A stretch of 64,000 bases of DNA, taken from contig CAVTHV010000037.1 of the NCBI GenBank assembly GCA_963734595.1, forward strand, positions 434,001 to 498,000. The letters are read 5' to 3'. This document shows, one piece after another, positions 29,020 to 37,133 of the stretch. Numbering within the stretch: the first letter of the stretch is position 1; each line of letters opens with the position of its first letter. The translations under genes and the position numbers were made by a program. The stretch is from CAKKQX01 sp963734595 (GTDB taxonomy: Bacteria; Pseudomonadota; Gammaproteobacteria; Burkholderiales; SG8-41). The notes under the pieces are model-generated. The model did not search any database. It saw nothing but the letters and a program-made list of their open reading frames with translations, and had not been told where the DNA came from.

Positions 29020-30048
29020 TCAGCGGCTGTTGAAGAAATCCCAAATGACATCGGTGGCGGACAGCGCAGTCGATGTCGGTGCGTCGCCGCGGGGCTTCTT
29101 GCCGCCCGGCCAGGAATGGCCGCCGGTCGCGGTGACGCACAGCTCGACCTCGACCCCGCCGCGACACTGCGAATAGGCATCGCAGTATGCGCCGGAATTT
29201 TCGAAAACGCGTTTCGGCGTGGCATTGCAGCCGTCGAACTGAACCCACTTCGCGATGGAGTCGGGAACGGAAACGAATGACGTCACCTGCGACGATCTCC
29301 TGCCCGCGCCACCGTCGAAGAGCTCCAGGTCGTCGTTCCTCGCGTGAATGTGCAGGATCGAAATCGGCGCCTTCGGCGAGCAAGCCTTGGTGTTGTCGGT
29401 CCCGGCCACGGAAGCGATGGCTTTGAACACGTCGGACATCTCGCAGGCAAGGCGGTACGCCATCATGCCGCCGTTCGATATCCCGTCGGCGAATATCCGC
29501 TTCGAATCGATATTCAGCTGAGCGCTCAGATTTTTGATGATTTCCCGCACGAAACCCACGTCGTCGATATTCTGGTCGCGCGCCGCCGCGCAGCAGTTGC
29601 CGGCGTTCCAGGTGGCGAACTTTCCCGACTTGAACCTGCTGAATCCGTTCGGAAAGACGGCGATGTAGCCGGCCTGCTCCGATTTCGAGATCTGGCCGTA
29701 GTACGTGTCGTTGGCCTGGTAATCCATGCTTCCGCCGCCGCCGTGAAACGAAAACACCAGTGGCGTCGGCTTCGACGGGGAATAAGCGGCTGGAACATGC
29801 ACCCGGTACAACCGCGTCAAGCCGTCATGAACGATCGAGAACGAATAGTCGCCCGGCGCGGTGATCCTGGAATGGACGTCGGCGTTGGCCGCGTGCTCGC
29901 GCGGCGCCTGGTTGTGCTCCTGCAGGCGCTCTCTGAGTCTTTCCCGCAGACTCTCCCGCCCGGTTTCCTGCGCGACGCCTCGGTCGGGCAGCATCCCGAG
30001 GCAGAGCAGCAGCCCGGCGGCAATCACTGTGAAATAGCGTCGGATCAT
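29020..30048 (-). CDS. LpqC-type PHB-depolymerase-like esterase, secreted
   Basis: A 342-residue secreted alpha/beta hydrolase of the LpqC/PHB depolymerase/feruloyl esterase (CE1) group. A signal peptide (LLLCLGMLPDRGVAQ) is followed by an unusual charged helix, RESLRERLRERLQEHNQ. The domain shows FSFHGGGGSMDYQ (oxyanion region), the nucleophile GISNGGMM (Ser near residue 197) and the histidine in TGGHSWPGG. Cys pairs (NCCAAA, RGGVEVELC) suggest disulfides. phaC at 50570 makes polyhydroxyalkanoate, but an extracellular enzyme could equally act on plant esters. Confidence 0.82.
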   Translation of the reverse strand: MIRRYFTVIAAGLLLCLGMLPDRGVAQETGRESLRERLRERLQEHNQAPREHAANADVHSRITAPGDYSFSIVHDGLTRLYRVHVPAAYSPSKPTPLVFSFHGGGGSMDYQANDTYYGQISKSEQAGYIAVFPNGFSRFKSGKFATWNAGNCCAAARDQNIDDVGFVREIIKNLSAQLNIDSKRIFADGISNGGMMAYRLACEMSDVFKAIASVAGTDNTKACSPKAPISILHIHARNDDLELFDGGAGRRSSQVTSFVSVPDSIAKWVQFDGCNATPKRVFENSGAYCDAYSQCRGGVEVELCVTATGGHSWPGGKKPRGDAPTSTALSATDVIWDFFNSR

Positions 30049-30092
30049 CCGGTTAAAGCCATGGACGAGCCGCTGTTTGGCTTAACATCACG

Positions 30093-30437
30093 CTAACCGG
30101 TGCGCGTCGATCTTCCGCGCGTCCGCGTGGAGCGGTCGGTCAGGTTTCGCTGCTTCACCAGCCGCACTTGAAGCCGGTAGCCCAACGCAGATGCATAGCG
30201 TTTCAAGGTGGCAATAGACGGTGAGTGTTTCCCGATCGCCGATTCCATACGTGCGACAGCCGACTGGGTCGTGCCAATCCGCTCAGCAAGCTCCGCCTGC
30301 GTGAATCCCGCCTCGGCTCGCGCCTTCAGAATCTCGTCCAGAAGCTCGAATTCATCGGATAGCGCGTCGTACTCGCGACGAACCTCCGGACGCGCCAGCG
30401 CCCGGGCCTTGAACCGTTTAAGACTGCTCCGCATCAT
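30093..30437 (-). CDS. HigA-type XRE antitoxin
   Basis: A 114-residue protein with a Xre/Cro helix-turn-helix in its middle: AGFTQAELAERIGTTQSAVARMES (about residues 43-66), followed by PSIATLKRYASALGY, the typical HigA/RelB-associated pattern. The N-terminal helix LARPEVRREYDAL matches antitoxins paired with RelE-like toxins. The C-terminal tail is short and Arg/Thr-rich (STRTRGRSTRTG). It overlaps the toxin gene upstream by 20 bases, in toxin-first order. It should bind the palindrome at 30764-30779. Confidence 0.85.
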   Translation of the reverse strand: MMRSSLKRFKARALARPEVRREYDALSDEFELLDEILKARAEAGFTQAELAERIGTTQSAVARMESAIGKHSPSIATLKRYASALGYRLQVRLVKQRNLTDRSTRTRGRSTRTG

Positions 30438-30753
30438 TTACCTCTTTCATGCGCTTTCGCGCGATCGCCAGTTCCCTGGCTGGTGTCTTATCAGATTTCT
30501 TCACGAACTGGTGGAGCATCACGATTCTCCGGCCGACCAACGTGCAGTAGAACACTCGGGAAATGCCTTCCGCAGCCTTCAAACGCAATTCGAACAGACC
30601 CCGCCCCATAGCACGGGTGTGAGGCATCCCGAGGTCGGGGCCGTAAACCTCCATACGCTCGGCGTATCGCACGAAGCGAGCCACAAAGCCAGCCGGAAGC
30701 TCGAGTATCTCCCGCTCGAGGGCCGCGCTGTAGAAAGTGACGCGCCAGTTCAC
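30418..30753 (-). CDS. HigB/RelE-type toxin (phage-derived Gp49-like)
   Basis: A 111-residue toxin of the RelE/HigB (Gp49-like) superfamily, expected to be a ribosome-dependent mRNA interferase. The pattern is VTFYSAALEREILELP, GMPHTRAMGRGLFELRLKAAEGISRVFYCTLVGRRIVMLHQFVKKSDKTP and a final ELAIARKRMKEV. I chose the GTG at 30753 because residues before it do not match the family and the promoter lies there. It is translationally coupled to the antitoxin. Confidence 0.85.
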   Translation of the reverse strand: MNWRVTFYSAALEREILELPAGFVARFVRYAERMEVYGPDLGMPHTRAMGRGLFELRLKAAEGISRVFYCTLVGRRIVMLHQFVKKSDKTPARELAIARKRMKEVNDAEQS

Positions 30754-30763
30754 AGCGTTGATT

Positions 30764-30779
30764 ATAGCAAATACGCTAT
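30764..30779. promoter_or_regulatory. Palindromic operator over the toxin–antitoxin promoter
   Basis: ATAGC and GCTAT flank six bases. The operator overlaps the minus-strand -10 box TATAAT (30761-30766), 8 bases before the toxin GTG. Binding of the HigA-like antitoxin here would block transcription, the usual autoregulation of such loci. Confidence 0.65.
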
Positions 30780-30839
30780 ATTGTCGCCACCGGCTTTTTG
30801 CGACGGGGAACAGCTCAGGTAACCAGCCACCGGGGCACA

Positions 30840-30983
30840 AAGCGCGGAGGGAAGCGCTTCGCCCAGCCAGTGCGGGTAGCTGCCGTAATCGTCGTCCGCA
30901 AAAAAGCATGCGTCGCGATTATGACCGCGTTGCACAACGTTCAGGGGAACGCCATCGAGATAAATTCGGGAGCGGCGGGGCAT
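30840..30983 (-). pseudogene. Remnant of a REP-associated tyrosine transposase (Y1/TnpA_REP)
   Basis: The minus-strand frame reads MPRRSRIYLDGVPLNVVQRG, then HNRDACFFADDDYGSYPHWLGEAL. This is the N-terminus of a Y1-family REP-associated transposase. The homology stops after about 46 residues, before the HUH motif, so the copy is dead. It sits against the toxin–antitoxin promoter region. Its coding frame continues as unrelated sequence toward 30762. Confidence 0.7.
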
Positions 30984-31200
30984 GGGCCTCCCATCGTCAC
31001 ATGCCCTCCTCAACGTCCGTCGCCCCGTCAGGGTAGACAGGCTCCCTCAGATATTTGAGCCTGGCCCCTTTGATTACGCCTTTGATTAGGCGTGGCCACC
31101 GGCTGCCAGCTATAATGCCTTGCGATCGCTGGAGACGCGCGAGCTAACAGGCGAGGGTTGCCCGGCGCCGCATACCGTTCAATTCAAATGGAGGCGTTTC

Positions 31201-31818
31201 ATGAAACCGTCGTGGATGAAGACCAAATGGGTGCTGGCGCTTGTCGCAGCGGGTTTCACTGCATTTGCGTTCGCGCAGAAGCCTGAAATAACACAGGGTT
31301 CTGTGGTGACGAGCGAACCGGGCAAAGCGTCCGCCACTCGCGTGGTGAAGGCCACCGCTCAGGTCGTCAGCATCGACAGTGCCTCCCGCACCGTAACCCT
31401 GAAGAACCCGCATGGCGATGTTGTCGATGTCGTCGCCGGCGACGCGGTCAGGAACTTCGACCAGATCGCGGTCGGCGACTTCGTCGTCGTGCGCTACGCC
31501 GAAGCGCTGTCGCTTGAGCTGAGAAAAACCAAGGGCCCGGCCGGCGCGCCGACAGTGCGCGAGGAGGCTGCGCGGGCGAAACCCGGCGAGCGGCCGGCCG
31601 CAGTCAGTGCGCGCCAGGTTACCGCAATTGCCGACGTTACCGCTGTCGACCCGAAGAAAAGCACCATCACGCTGAAGGGGCCGCGGGGTAACGTCGTGAC
31701 GCTTGCCGTGCGAAACCCCGATCAGTTCAAGGTCGTCAAGAAGGGCGACCAGGTCGAGGTGACCTACACCGAGGCAATCGCGCTGAGCGTCGAGCGGGCG
31801 CCAAAGCCGGCAAAATAA
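31201..31818 (+). CDS. Periplasmic protein with two repeated beta domains, function unknown
   Basis: A 205-residue exported protein with a signal peptide ending AFAQ (about residue 26). Two similar segments follow: ATAQVVSIDSASRTVTLKNPHGDVVDVVAG (about 48-77) and AIADVTAVDPKKSTITLKGPRGNVVTLAV (about 140-168). Each is followed by QIAVGDFVVVRYAEALSLEL or a KKGDQVEVTYTEAIALSVE counterpart. The duplicated beta-strand pattern suggests two small OB-like or barrel modules. I do not recognise a function. GGAGG lies before the ATG and a TATAAT box at 31111. Confidence 0.7.
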   Translation: MKPSWMKTKWVLALVAAGFTAFAFAQKPEITQGSVVTSEPGKASATRVVKATAQVVSIDSASRTVTLKNPHGDVVDVVAGDAVRNFDQIAVGDFVVVRYAEALSLELRKTKGPAGAPTVREEAARAKPGERPAAVSARQVTAIADVTAVDPKKSTITLKGPRGNVVTLAVRNPDQFKVVKKGDQVEVTYTEAIALSVERAPKPAK

Positions 31819-31942
31819 GCTGCGTGCAAATCAAGCCGCCAACAGGCTGGGGCCGCCGTGTAATGTGATTCCGCCCTGGATCGAGGCGGACCTTGACGAA
31901 TGCCGGTGCGGTGCTTAAGCGCACAAGGTCGTGCGAGAAAAT

Positions 31943-31970
31943 ACGGACCCCGCTTCGGCGGGGTTTCCGT
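31943..31970 (+). terminator. GC-rich hairpin, possible terminator
   Basis: CCCCGC-TTCG-GCGGGG, extended outward by ACGGA and TTTCCGT, forms a stable tetraloop stem. The T-run is short (TTT). It lies about 125 bases after the two-repeat periplasmic protein gene. Confidence 0.55.
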
Positions 31971-32052
31971 TTCAGTGCCCGGGTGAAAAAATCCTTCGTG
32001 TCCTTTGTGCACCCGTCTAGCGAGTATTGAAAAGAATCCTTCGTGTCCCGGC

Positions 32053-32236
32053 TTTTGTTCTTCTTGGCGTCTTGGCGGTTCAATTCCTGGTTTTGAATTG
32101 TTTGGCGGCACCTGTGTCCGGATTACATGTTTCCGCTCTCCAGCTCCCCCGTTTATTTTTTGTTCTTCTTGGCGTTCTTGGCGGCCTTGGCGGCTAATCC
32201 CTGTCTTTGAATTTCTTGGCGTTCTTGGCGGCTAAA
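32053..32236. repeat. Three same-orientation CTTGGCGN arms
   Basis: The arms are at 32053-32082, 32160-32196 and 32212-32236. Each contains TTCTTGGCG(T/C) followed by CTTGGCGG, and each is followed by CGGTTCAA or CGGCTAA. TTTGAATT(T/G) recurs between them. This looks like duplication of one arm without its partner. Confidence 0.65.
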
Positions 32237-32331
32237 TAAAGCGCTGTCAACGCCCCCACGCGCCGCCGCGTTGCTGAAGACATGCGGGGAAACGCGTCCC
32301 GCTCCCAACAATCTCGGAGGAGGAAACAATC

Positions 32332-32754
32332 ATGGAACGCGAACACACCCTCAAGATACTCAACGCACTCGCCAGCGGCGTCCATCCGGGCACCGGCGAA
32401 CAATTTTCCGCCGACAGCCCCTACCAGCACCCCGACACCGTGCGCGCATTGTTCGACGCGGTGCGCGCCATCGAAGGCGGCCGCGCACCCGCGCCGGCGG
32501 CTACTGCCGAGCGCAAGCCCTCCGCGCCGCCGCAAAGCGGCGCCGGCTCGCGCTGGACCAGCGAAGAGGAGCAGCGTCTCGCTGCGGCGTTCGATACCGG
32601 CAAGACCGTCGGCGAACTCGCGAAGCTGCACAACCGCTCGACAGCGGGAATCGAAGCGCGCCTGTTGAAGCTCGGCAAGATCGACGCGTCCGCGCTGACC
32701 GTGACGCTGCGCTATCCGCCCAAGGCGGCCGGCGAGGCTCAGCGCGCGAGGTAA
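32332..32754 (+). CDS. Small protein with a SANT/Myb-like helix-turn-helix
   Basis: A 140-residue protein. The N-terminal part (HTLKILNALASGVHPGTGEQF...DTVRALFDAV) is a conserved helix pair of unknown role. An Ala/Pro-rich linker leads to WTSEEEQRLAAAFDTGKTVGELAKLHNRSTAGIEARLLKLGKI (about 81-123), a Myb/homeodomain-like helix-turn-helix. DNA binding is likely, but the target and function are unknown. The ribosome-binding site is strong (GGAGGAGG). Its last 16 bases overlap the convergent hydroxy-acid oxidase gene. Confidence 0.7.
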   Translation: MEREHTLKILNALASGVHPGTGEQFSADSPYQHPDTVRALFDAVRAIEGGRAPAPAATAERKPSAPPQSGAGSRWTSEEEQRLAAAFDTGKTVGELAKLHNRSTAGIEARLLKLGKIDASALTVTLRYPPKAAGEAQRAR

Positions 32755-33896
32755 CCCGCGTCGAGGGCGCCGAGGTCCGGGCAGCCGATCAGCGCCATCA
32801 GGCGGTCGATCTCGTCGCGGTAGATTTCGATCGCGCGCGCGGCGCCGGCCTCGCCGGCGACCGCGGTGCCGTAGAGCGTCGCGCGGCCGATCAGCACCGC
32901 TTTCGCGCCGAGCGCGAGCGCCTTGATCACGTCGGCGCCGCGCCGGAAGCCGCTGTCGACGAGCACGGTGATGCGGTTGCCGACCGCGTCGACGACCTCG
33001 GGCAGGATCTCGATCGGCGCGCGCGTGCTGTCCACCGCGCGCCCGCCGTGGTTGGAGACGATCACGCCGTCGGCGCCGCAGTCGGCGGCAAGCCGCGCAT
33101 CCTCCGCGCGCAGGATGCCCTTCACCATCAGCGCGTGCGGCCAGCGCCGGCGCAGCTCGCGCAGGTCGTCCCAGGTCAGCGAATCGGTCACCGTCATCGA
33201 GCGGCCCATCGGCAGCGCGGTGATGCGCGCCTTCATCTCGGTCGGATAGTTCTCGTAGCGCGGCATGCCGGTGGTGAGCAGGTAGCGCAGCAGCACGCCC
33301 GTGAGCCAGCGCGGGTGCATCATCACGTCGGTCACGTTGCGGCGCGTGAAGCGGAACGGCACGGTCATGCCGTTTCGCAGGTTGTATTCGCGCCCCGGCG
33401 GCACGGGCGTGTCGACCGTGACGACGAGCGCTTCGCAGCCCGCCGCTTTTGCGCGATCCATCAGGCCGTGCGAGAGCGAACGGTCCGGCCACATGTAAAG
33501 CTGGAACCACAGGTTGCCGCCGGCCTCGGCCGCGACGCGCTCGAGCGCGGTCATCGACCCGGTCGCGAGCGTGAACGGGATGCCCGCGGCCTTCGCCGCG
33601 CGTGCGAGCGCGATTTCGCCTTCGTGCCACGCGAGGCCCGCCGAGCCGGTCGGCGCGATCACGACCGGCATGTTCTGTTTCTTTCCGAACAGCGTGATCG
33701 CCTGGCTGCGGCCGGAAGTGTCGACCAGCGCGTGCGGACTCAGCTTGATCCGCTCGAACGCCGCGCGGTTGTTGGCGACCGCCACCTCGTCGCCGTTGCC
33801 GCGGTCGAAGAACTCGAACACGCCTTTCGGCAGGCGCCTGCGCGCGAGCTCGCGCAGGTCGGCGATGTCGTAGGCGCCGAGCGTGCTGTCTGTCAT
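32739..33896 (-). CDS. FMN-dependent alpha-hydroxy-acid oxidase/dehydrogenase (LldD-like)
   Basis: A 385-residue TIM-barrel flavoprotein of the L-lactate dehydrogenase/glycolate oxidase/mandelate dehydrogenase family. FMN-binding features are VIAPTGSAGLAWHEGEIALARAA, and the catalytic histidine and FMN contacts are in VSNHGGRAVDST; DSGFRRGADVIKALALGAKAVLIGR follows. The exact substrate cannot be told. Upstream (33922-33944) is a copy of the AT-rich motif, which may contain or replace its promoter. Confidence 0.88.
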   Translation of the reverse strand: MTDSTLGAYDIADLRELARRRLPKGVFEFFDRGNGDEVAVANNRAAFERIKLSPHALVDTSGRSQAITLFGKKQNMPVVIAPTGSAGLAWHEGEIALARAAKAAGIPFTLATGSMTALERVAAEAGGNLWFQLYMWPDRSLSHGLMDRAKAAGCEALVVTVDTPVPPGREYNLRNGMTVPFRFTRRNVTDVMMHPRWLTGVLLRYLLTTGMPRYENYPTEMKARITALPMGRSMTVTDSLTWDDLRELRRRWPHALMVKGILRAEDARLAADCGADGVIVSNHGGRAVDSTRAPIEILPEVVDAVGNRITVLVDSGFRRGADVIKALALGAKAVLIGRATLYGTAVAGEAGAARAIEIYRDEIDRLMALIGCPDLGALDAGYLAR

Positions 33897-33921
33897 GCCG
33901 CCCTCCGCTTGGTTATATTTA

Positions 33922-33944
33922 TCAATAAAAACAACGGATTACAT
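33922..33944. repeat. AT-rich motif AATAAAAACAACGGATTACA
   Basis: The stretch is almost identical to the copy at 41327-41348. Both lie 19-26 bases upstream of a minus-strand ATG (33896 and 41308). Related copies are at 56932-56953, 9977-9997 and 3394-3413. Confidence 0.6.
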
Positions 33945-33964
33945 TAACTCCCGGGCGCGCTGCC

Positions 33965-34709
33965 TCAGAGCACCACGCGCACGATCAGCGATACGCCCAT
34001 CAGCAGCAGCAGCACGCTGACGAAACGCAGCAGCGCGGCGCGCGAGATGCGGCCGTGGATGCGGTTGCCGACCCACAGCCCGGCGAGCGCGAACGGCGCG
34101 AGCAGCGCGAAGCCGATCAGGCGGTCGGCGAGCATGAGTCCGCTCGCCGCGAACACCAGCGCGCGGATCGACACCGACAGCAGCACCATGTTGGACAGCG
34201 TCGCGCGCAGCGCCGCCATGTCGGTCAGCCGGCGCGTGAGATAGATCGCATAGGGCGGCGCGCCGACGCCGAACAGCGTGCCCATGGTGCCGCCGGCGAA
34301 GCCCGCCACCGGCGCCCAGCGCGCGCTCACCATGCGGGTCGGAATTCCCTCGCGCAGCGAGTACGCGCCGTACGCGAGCAGGAAAATTCCCAGCGCCAGC
34401 AGCGTCGCATTGCGCGGCAGCATGACCAGCAGCGTCACGCCCAGCACCGCGCCGGCGAGCGAGAACGGCGCGAGCCACTTCAGCTCGGATTTGTCGGCGT
34501 CGGCCGAGAAGCGGCGGCCGAGCGCGAGCGCCGCGGTGACGTCGAGCAGCACCGACATCGGCAACACGAAATCGAGCGGGAAAAAGTGCGACAGCACCGG
34601 GAATCGTGAACAGCGCCGCGCCGAACGCGGAGATGCCGAAGATCACGTACGCGCCGGCGACCGCGGCCGCGGCGACGAGATAGGTCGGCACATCAAAGGG
34701 TATGGTCAT
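33965..34709 (-). CDS. TauE/SafE family sulfite or anion exporter, frameshifted
   Basis: A membrane protein of about 248 residues and eight helices in the TauE/SafE (DUF81) family. N-terminal GAYVIFGISAFGAALFTIP and C-terminal-repeat AGFAGGTMGTLFGVGAPPYAIYL are the family's glycine-rich motifs. One extra G near 34602 shifts the frame (FTIP to VLSHFFPLDFVLP). The apparent ATG at 34709 is reached directly after the T-run of the pilU terminator, so it has no room for a ribosome-binding site; an internal start or a leaderless message is possible. Confidence 0.8.
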
Positions 34710-34738
34710 AAAAAAACGCCGGTTAGGAAACCGGCGTT
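34710..34738 (-). terminator. Intrinsic terminator of pilU abutting the tauE start
   Basis: On the minus strand AACGCCGGTT-TCCT-AACCGGCGTT makes a 10-pair stem followed by seven Ts. The Ts run straight into the ATG at 34709. It should end the pilT/pilU transcript. Confidence 0.8.
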
Positions 34739-34747
34739 ATCCCGAAA

Positions 34748-34822
34748 TTGCCGGTTGAACGGCGGCGCGGGCGTCCGTTCGAACCGGCAAATCTGATCCT
34801 GCACGCACGTTGCAGGATCAGA
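34748..34822. other. Two further hairpins at the pilU 3' end
   Basis: 34748-34790: TTGCCGGTTGAACGG faces CCGTTCGAACCGGCAA. 34792-34822: TCTGATCCTGCA faces TGCAGGATCAGA with loop CGCACGT and contains the pilU stop codon. With the terminator at 34710-34738 they make three stem-loops in 113 bases; the first two share the GCCGGTT core. Confidence 0.65.
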
Positions 34823-35955
34823 CGATATTCAGGTGCTCGATGCCGGACATCATGTCCTTGTCCTTCGCGTCCTTGCTGTTCAGCTTGATCATCAGCCGCA
34901 GCTCGTTGACCGAGTCGGCGTTGCGCAGCGCGTCCTCGTAGCTGATCTGGCCCGCCTCGTAGAGGTCGAACAGGTGCTGGTCGAACGTCTGCATGCCGAG
35001 CTCGCGCGACTTGGCCATGATCGTCTTGATCTCCTGCACCTGCGCCCTTGAAGATGAGGTCCGCGATCAGCGGCGAGTTGAGCATGATCTCGACCGCCGC
35101 GGCGCGCCCCTTGCCGTCCTTTTTCGGGATCAGGCGCTGCGACACCAGCGCGCGCATGTTGAGCGAGAGGTCCATCAGCAGCTGGTGTTTGCGCTCTTCG
35201 GGGAAGAAGTTGATGATGCGGTCGAGCGCCTGGTTGGCGCTGTTGGCGTGCAGCGTCGCCATGCACAGGTGGCCGGTTTCGGCAAAGGCGATCGCGTAAT
35301 CCATGGTCTCGCGGTCGCGGATTTCGCCGATCAGGATCACGTCCGGCGCCTGGCGCAGCGTGTTCTTGAGCGCCGCGTGCCAGGAATCGGTGTCGACGCC
35401 CACCTCGCGCTGCGTGATCACGCAGTTCTTGTGCTCGTGCACGTATTCGATCGGGTCCTCGATGGTGATGATGTGGCCGTAGCTGTTCTCGTTGCGGTAG
35501 CCGACCATCGCCGCCAGCGAGGTGGACTTGCCCGAGCCCGTGCCGCCGACCATGATGATGAGCCCGCGCTTGGTCATCACCACGTCCTTCAGCACCGGCG
35601 GCAGATTGAGGTCTTCGAACTTCGGGATCGCGGTGGTGATGGTGCGCAACACCATGCCGATCCGGCCCTGCTGCACGAAGGCGTTGACGCGGAAGCGGCC
35701 GATGCCGCCGGGGTTGATCGCGAAGTTGCATTCCTTGGTCGCCTCGAATTCGCCGGCCTGCTTGTCGTTCATGATGGCGCGGGCGAGTTCGGTGGTGTGC
35801 TGCGGCGTCAGCGGCTGGTTCGCGACCGGCGTCATCTTGCCGTCGAGCTTGATCGCGGGCGGATAGCCGGCGGTGATGAACAGGTCCGACGCCTTCTTGG
35901 CGATCATCGCCTTCAGCAGGTCGTGCATGAATTTGACTGCCTGGTCTCTTTCCAT
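34818..35955 (-). CDS. pilU: Type IV pilus ATPase PilU, frameshifted
   Basis: A hexameric retraction ATPase of the type IV pilus, accessory to PilT. Walker A GGTGSGKST (about residues 132-140), Asp box, Walker B DVILIGEIRD and His box ETGHLCMATLHANSANQALDRI are intact. It lacks the PilT-specific AIRNLIRE, as PilU does, and ends SGIEHLNIV. One extra base near 35043 splits the frame (IFKG to VQEIKTIMAKSRELGMQTFDQHL). About 380 residues when joined. It follows pilT on the same strand, the usual order. Confidence 0.9.
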
Positions 35956-35994
35956 ATGCCGTCTCTCTAGATGGAGGGTAGGTTAAAGCGCCGG

Positions 35995-37042
35995 CTACGC
36001 GCCCTGGAACATGTCCTTGTTCATCGCCTTGCCGCGCGCCTCGTGAGGCGGAAACGACGTTGCGCTTGACCAGGTCGAGCAGGTTCTGGTCGAGCGTCTG
36101 CATGCCGATCTGCGCGCCGGTCTGGATCGCGGAATACATCTGCGCCACCTTGGCCTCGCGGATCAGGTTGCGGATCGCCGGCGTGGCGATCATGATCTCG
36201 TGCGCCGCGACGCGCCCGCTGCCGTCCTTGGTCTTCAGCAGCGTCTGCGAAATCACCGCGCGCAGGGATTCCGACAGCATCGCGCGCATCATTTCCTTCT
36301 CTTCCGCCGGGAACACGTCGATGATCCGGTCGATGGTCTTTGCCGCGGAACTGGTGTGCAGCGTGCCGAACACCAGGTGGCCGGTTTCGGCGGCGGTCAT
36401 CGCCAGGCGGATGGTCTCCAGGTCGCGCATCTCGCCCACCAGGATGATGTCCGGGTCCTCGCGCAGCGCCGACCGCAGCGCGTTGGCGAACGACAGCGTA
36501 TGGGGGCCGACCTCGCGCTGGTTGATCAGGCATTTCTTGCTCTCGTGCACGAACTCGATCGGGTCTTCGACCGTCAGGATGTGGCCGTTCTCGTTTTCGT
36601 TGATGTGGTTGACCATCGCCGCCAGCGTCGTCGACTTGCCCGAGCCGGTCGGGCCGGTGACCAGCACCACGCCGCGCGGCTGGTTGGCGATCTCGACGAA
36701 AATCTTCGGGCACTTCAGCTCTTCGAGCGTGAGCACCTTGGATGGAATGGTCCGGAACACCGCGCCGGCGCCGCGCTGCTGCACGAAGGCGTTGACGCGA
36801 AAGCGCGCGAGGTTGGGGATCGCGAACGAGAAGTCGCACTCGAGGTTTTCCTCGTAGAACTTGCGCTGGCCGTCGTTCATGATGTCGTAGACCATCGCGT
36901 GCACGTCCTTGTGCTCGAGCGGCGGCAGGTTGATGCGGCGCACGTCGCCATGCACCCGGATCATCGGCGGCAGGCCGGCCGAAAGGTGCAGGTCGGAGGC
37001 TTTGTTCTTGACCACGAAGGCCAGCAGTTCGGAGATGTCCAT
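35995..37042 (-). CDS. pilT: Type IV pilus retraction ATPase PilT, C-terminal frameshift
   Basis: The main retraction motor for twitching motility and DNA uptake. It begins MDISELLAFVVKNKASDLHLSAG, has Walker A GPTGSGKSTT (about residues 130-139), Walker B DIILVGEMRDLETI, HLVFGTLHTSSAAKTIDRI and the PilT motif AIRNLIREAKVAQM. One base is out of place near 36045. Correcting it gives the tail PHEARGKAMNKDMFQGA and a stop at 35995, about 348 residues in all. Without the correction the frame runs into pilU and suggests a false fusion. It is divergent from yggS, with TATAAT overlapping the start region. Confidence 0.92.
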
Positions 37043-37133
37043 TATAATTGTCCCGTTATGGCAAAGCCGGACGAAGATTACGCGTTAACGGCCTGATTCT
37101 ACACTGAACCGCCCGCTTCAACGTTTGGGGATT

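Larger units (their letters stand above)
31819..32331. other. 513-base noncoding gap with terminator and repeat arms
   Basis: No credible gene lies here. The gap holds a terminator-like hairpin (31943-31970), two copies of AATCCTTCGTGTCC (about 31989 and 32035), and three CTTGGCGN arms in the same orientation (32053-32082, 32160-32196, 32212-32236). No facing arms are present. The GGAGGAGG before 32332 belongs to the next gene. Confidence 0.7.

Noticed and set aside
30762..31013. Intact small protein on the minus strand
   Set aside because: Only the N-terminal 46 residues match a REP-associated transposase; the remainder is unrelated and lacks the HUH catalytic motif.
34892..37042. A 716-residue apparent PilT–PilU fusion
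   Set aside because: It results from the frameshift near 36045. After PilT the frame reads out-of-phase pilU sequence. Correcting one base restores a normal PilT stop at 35995.
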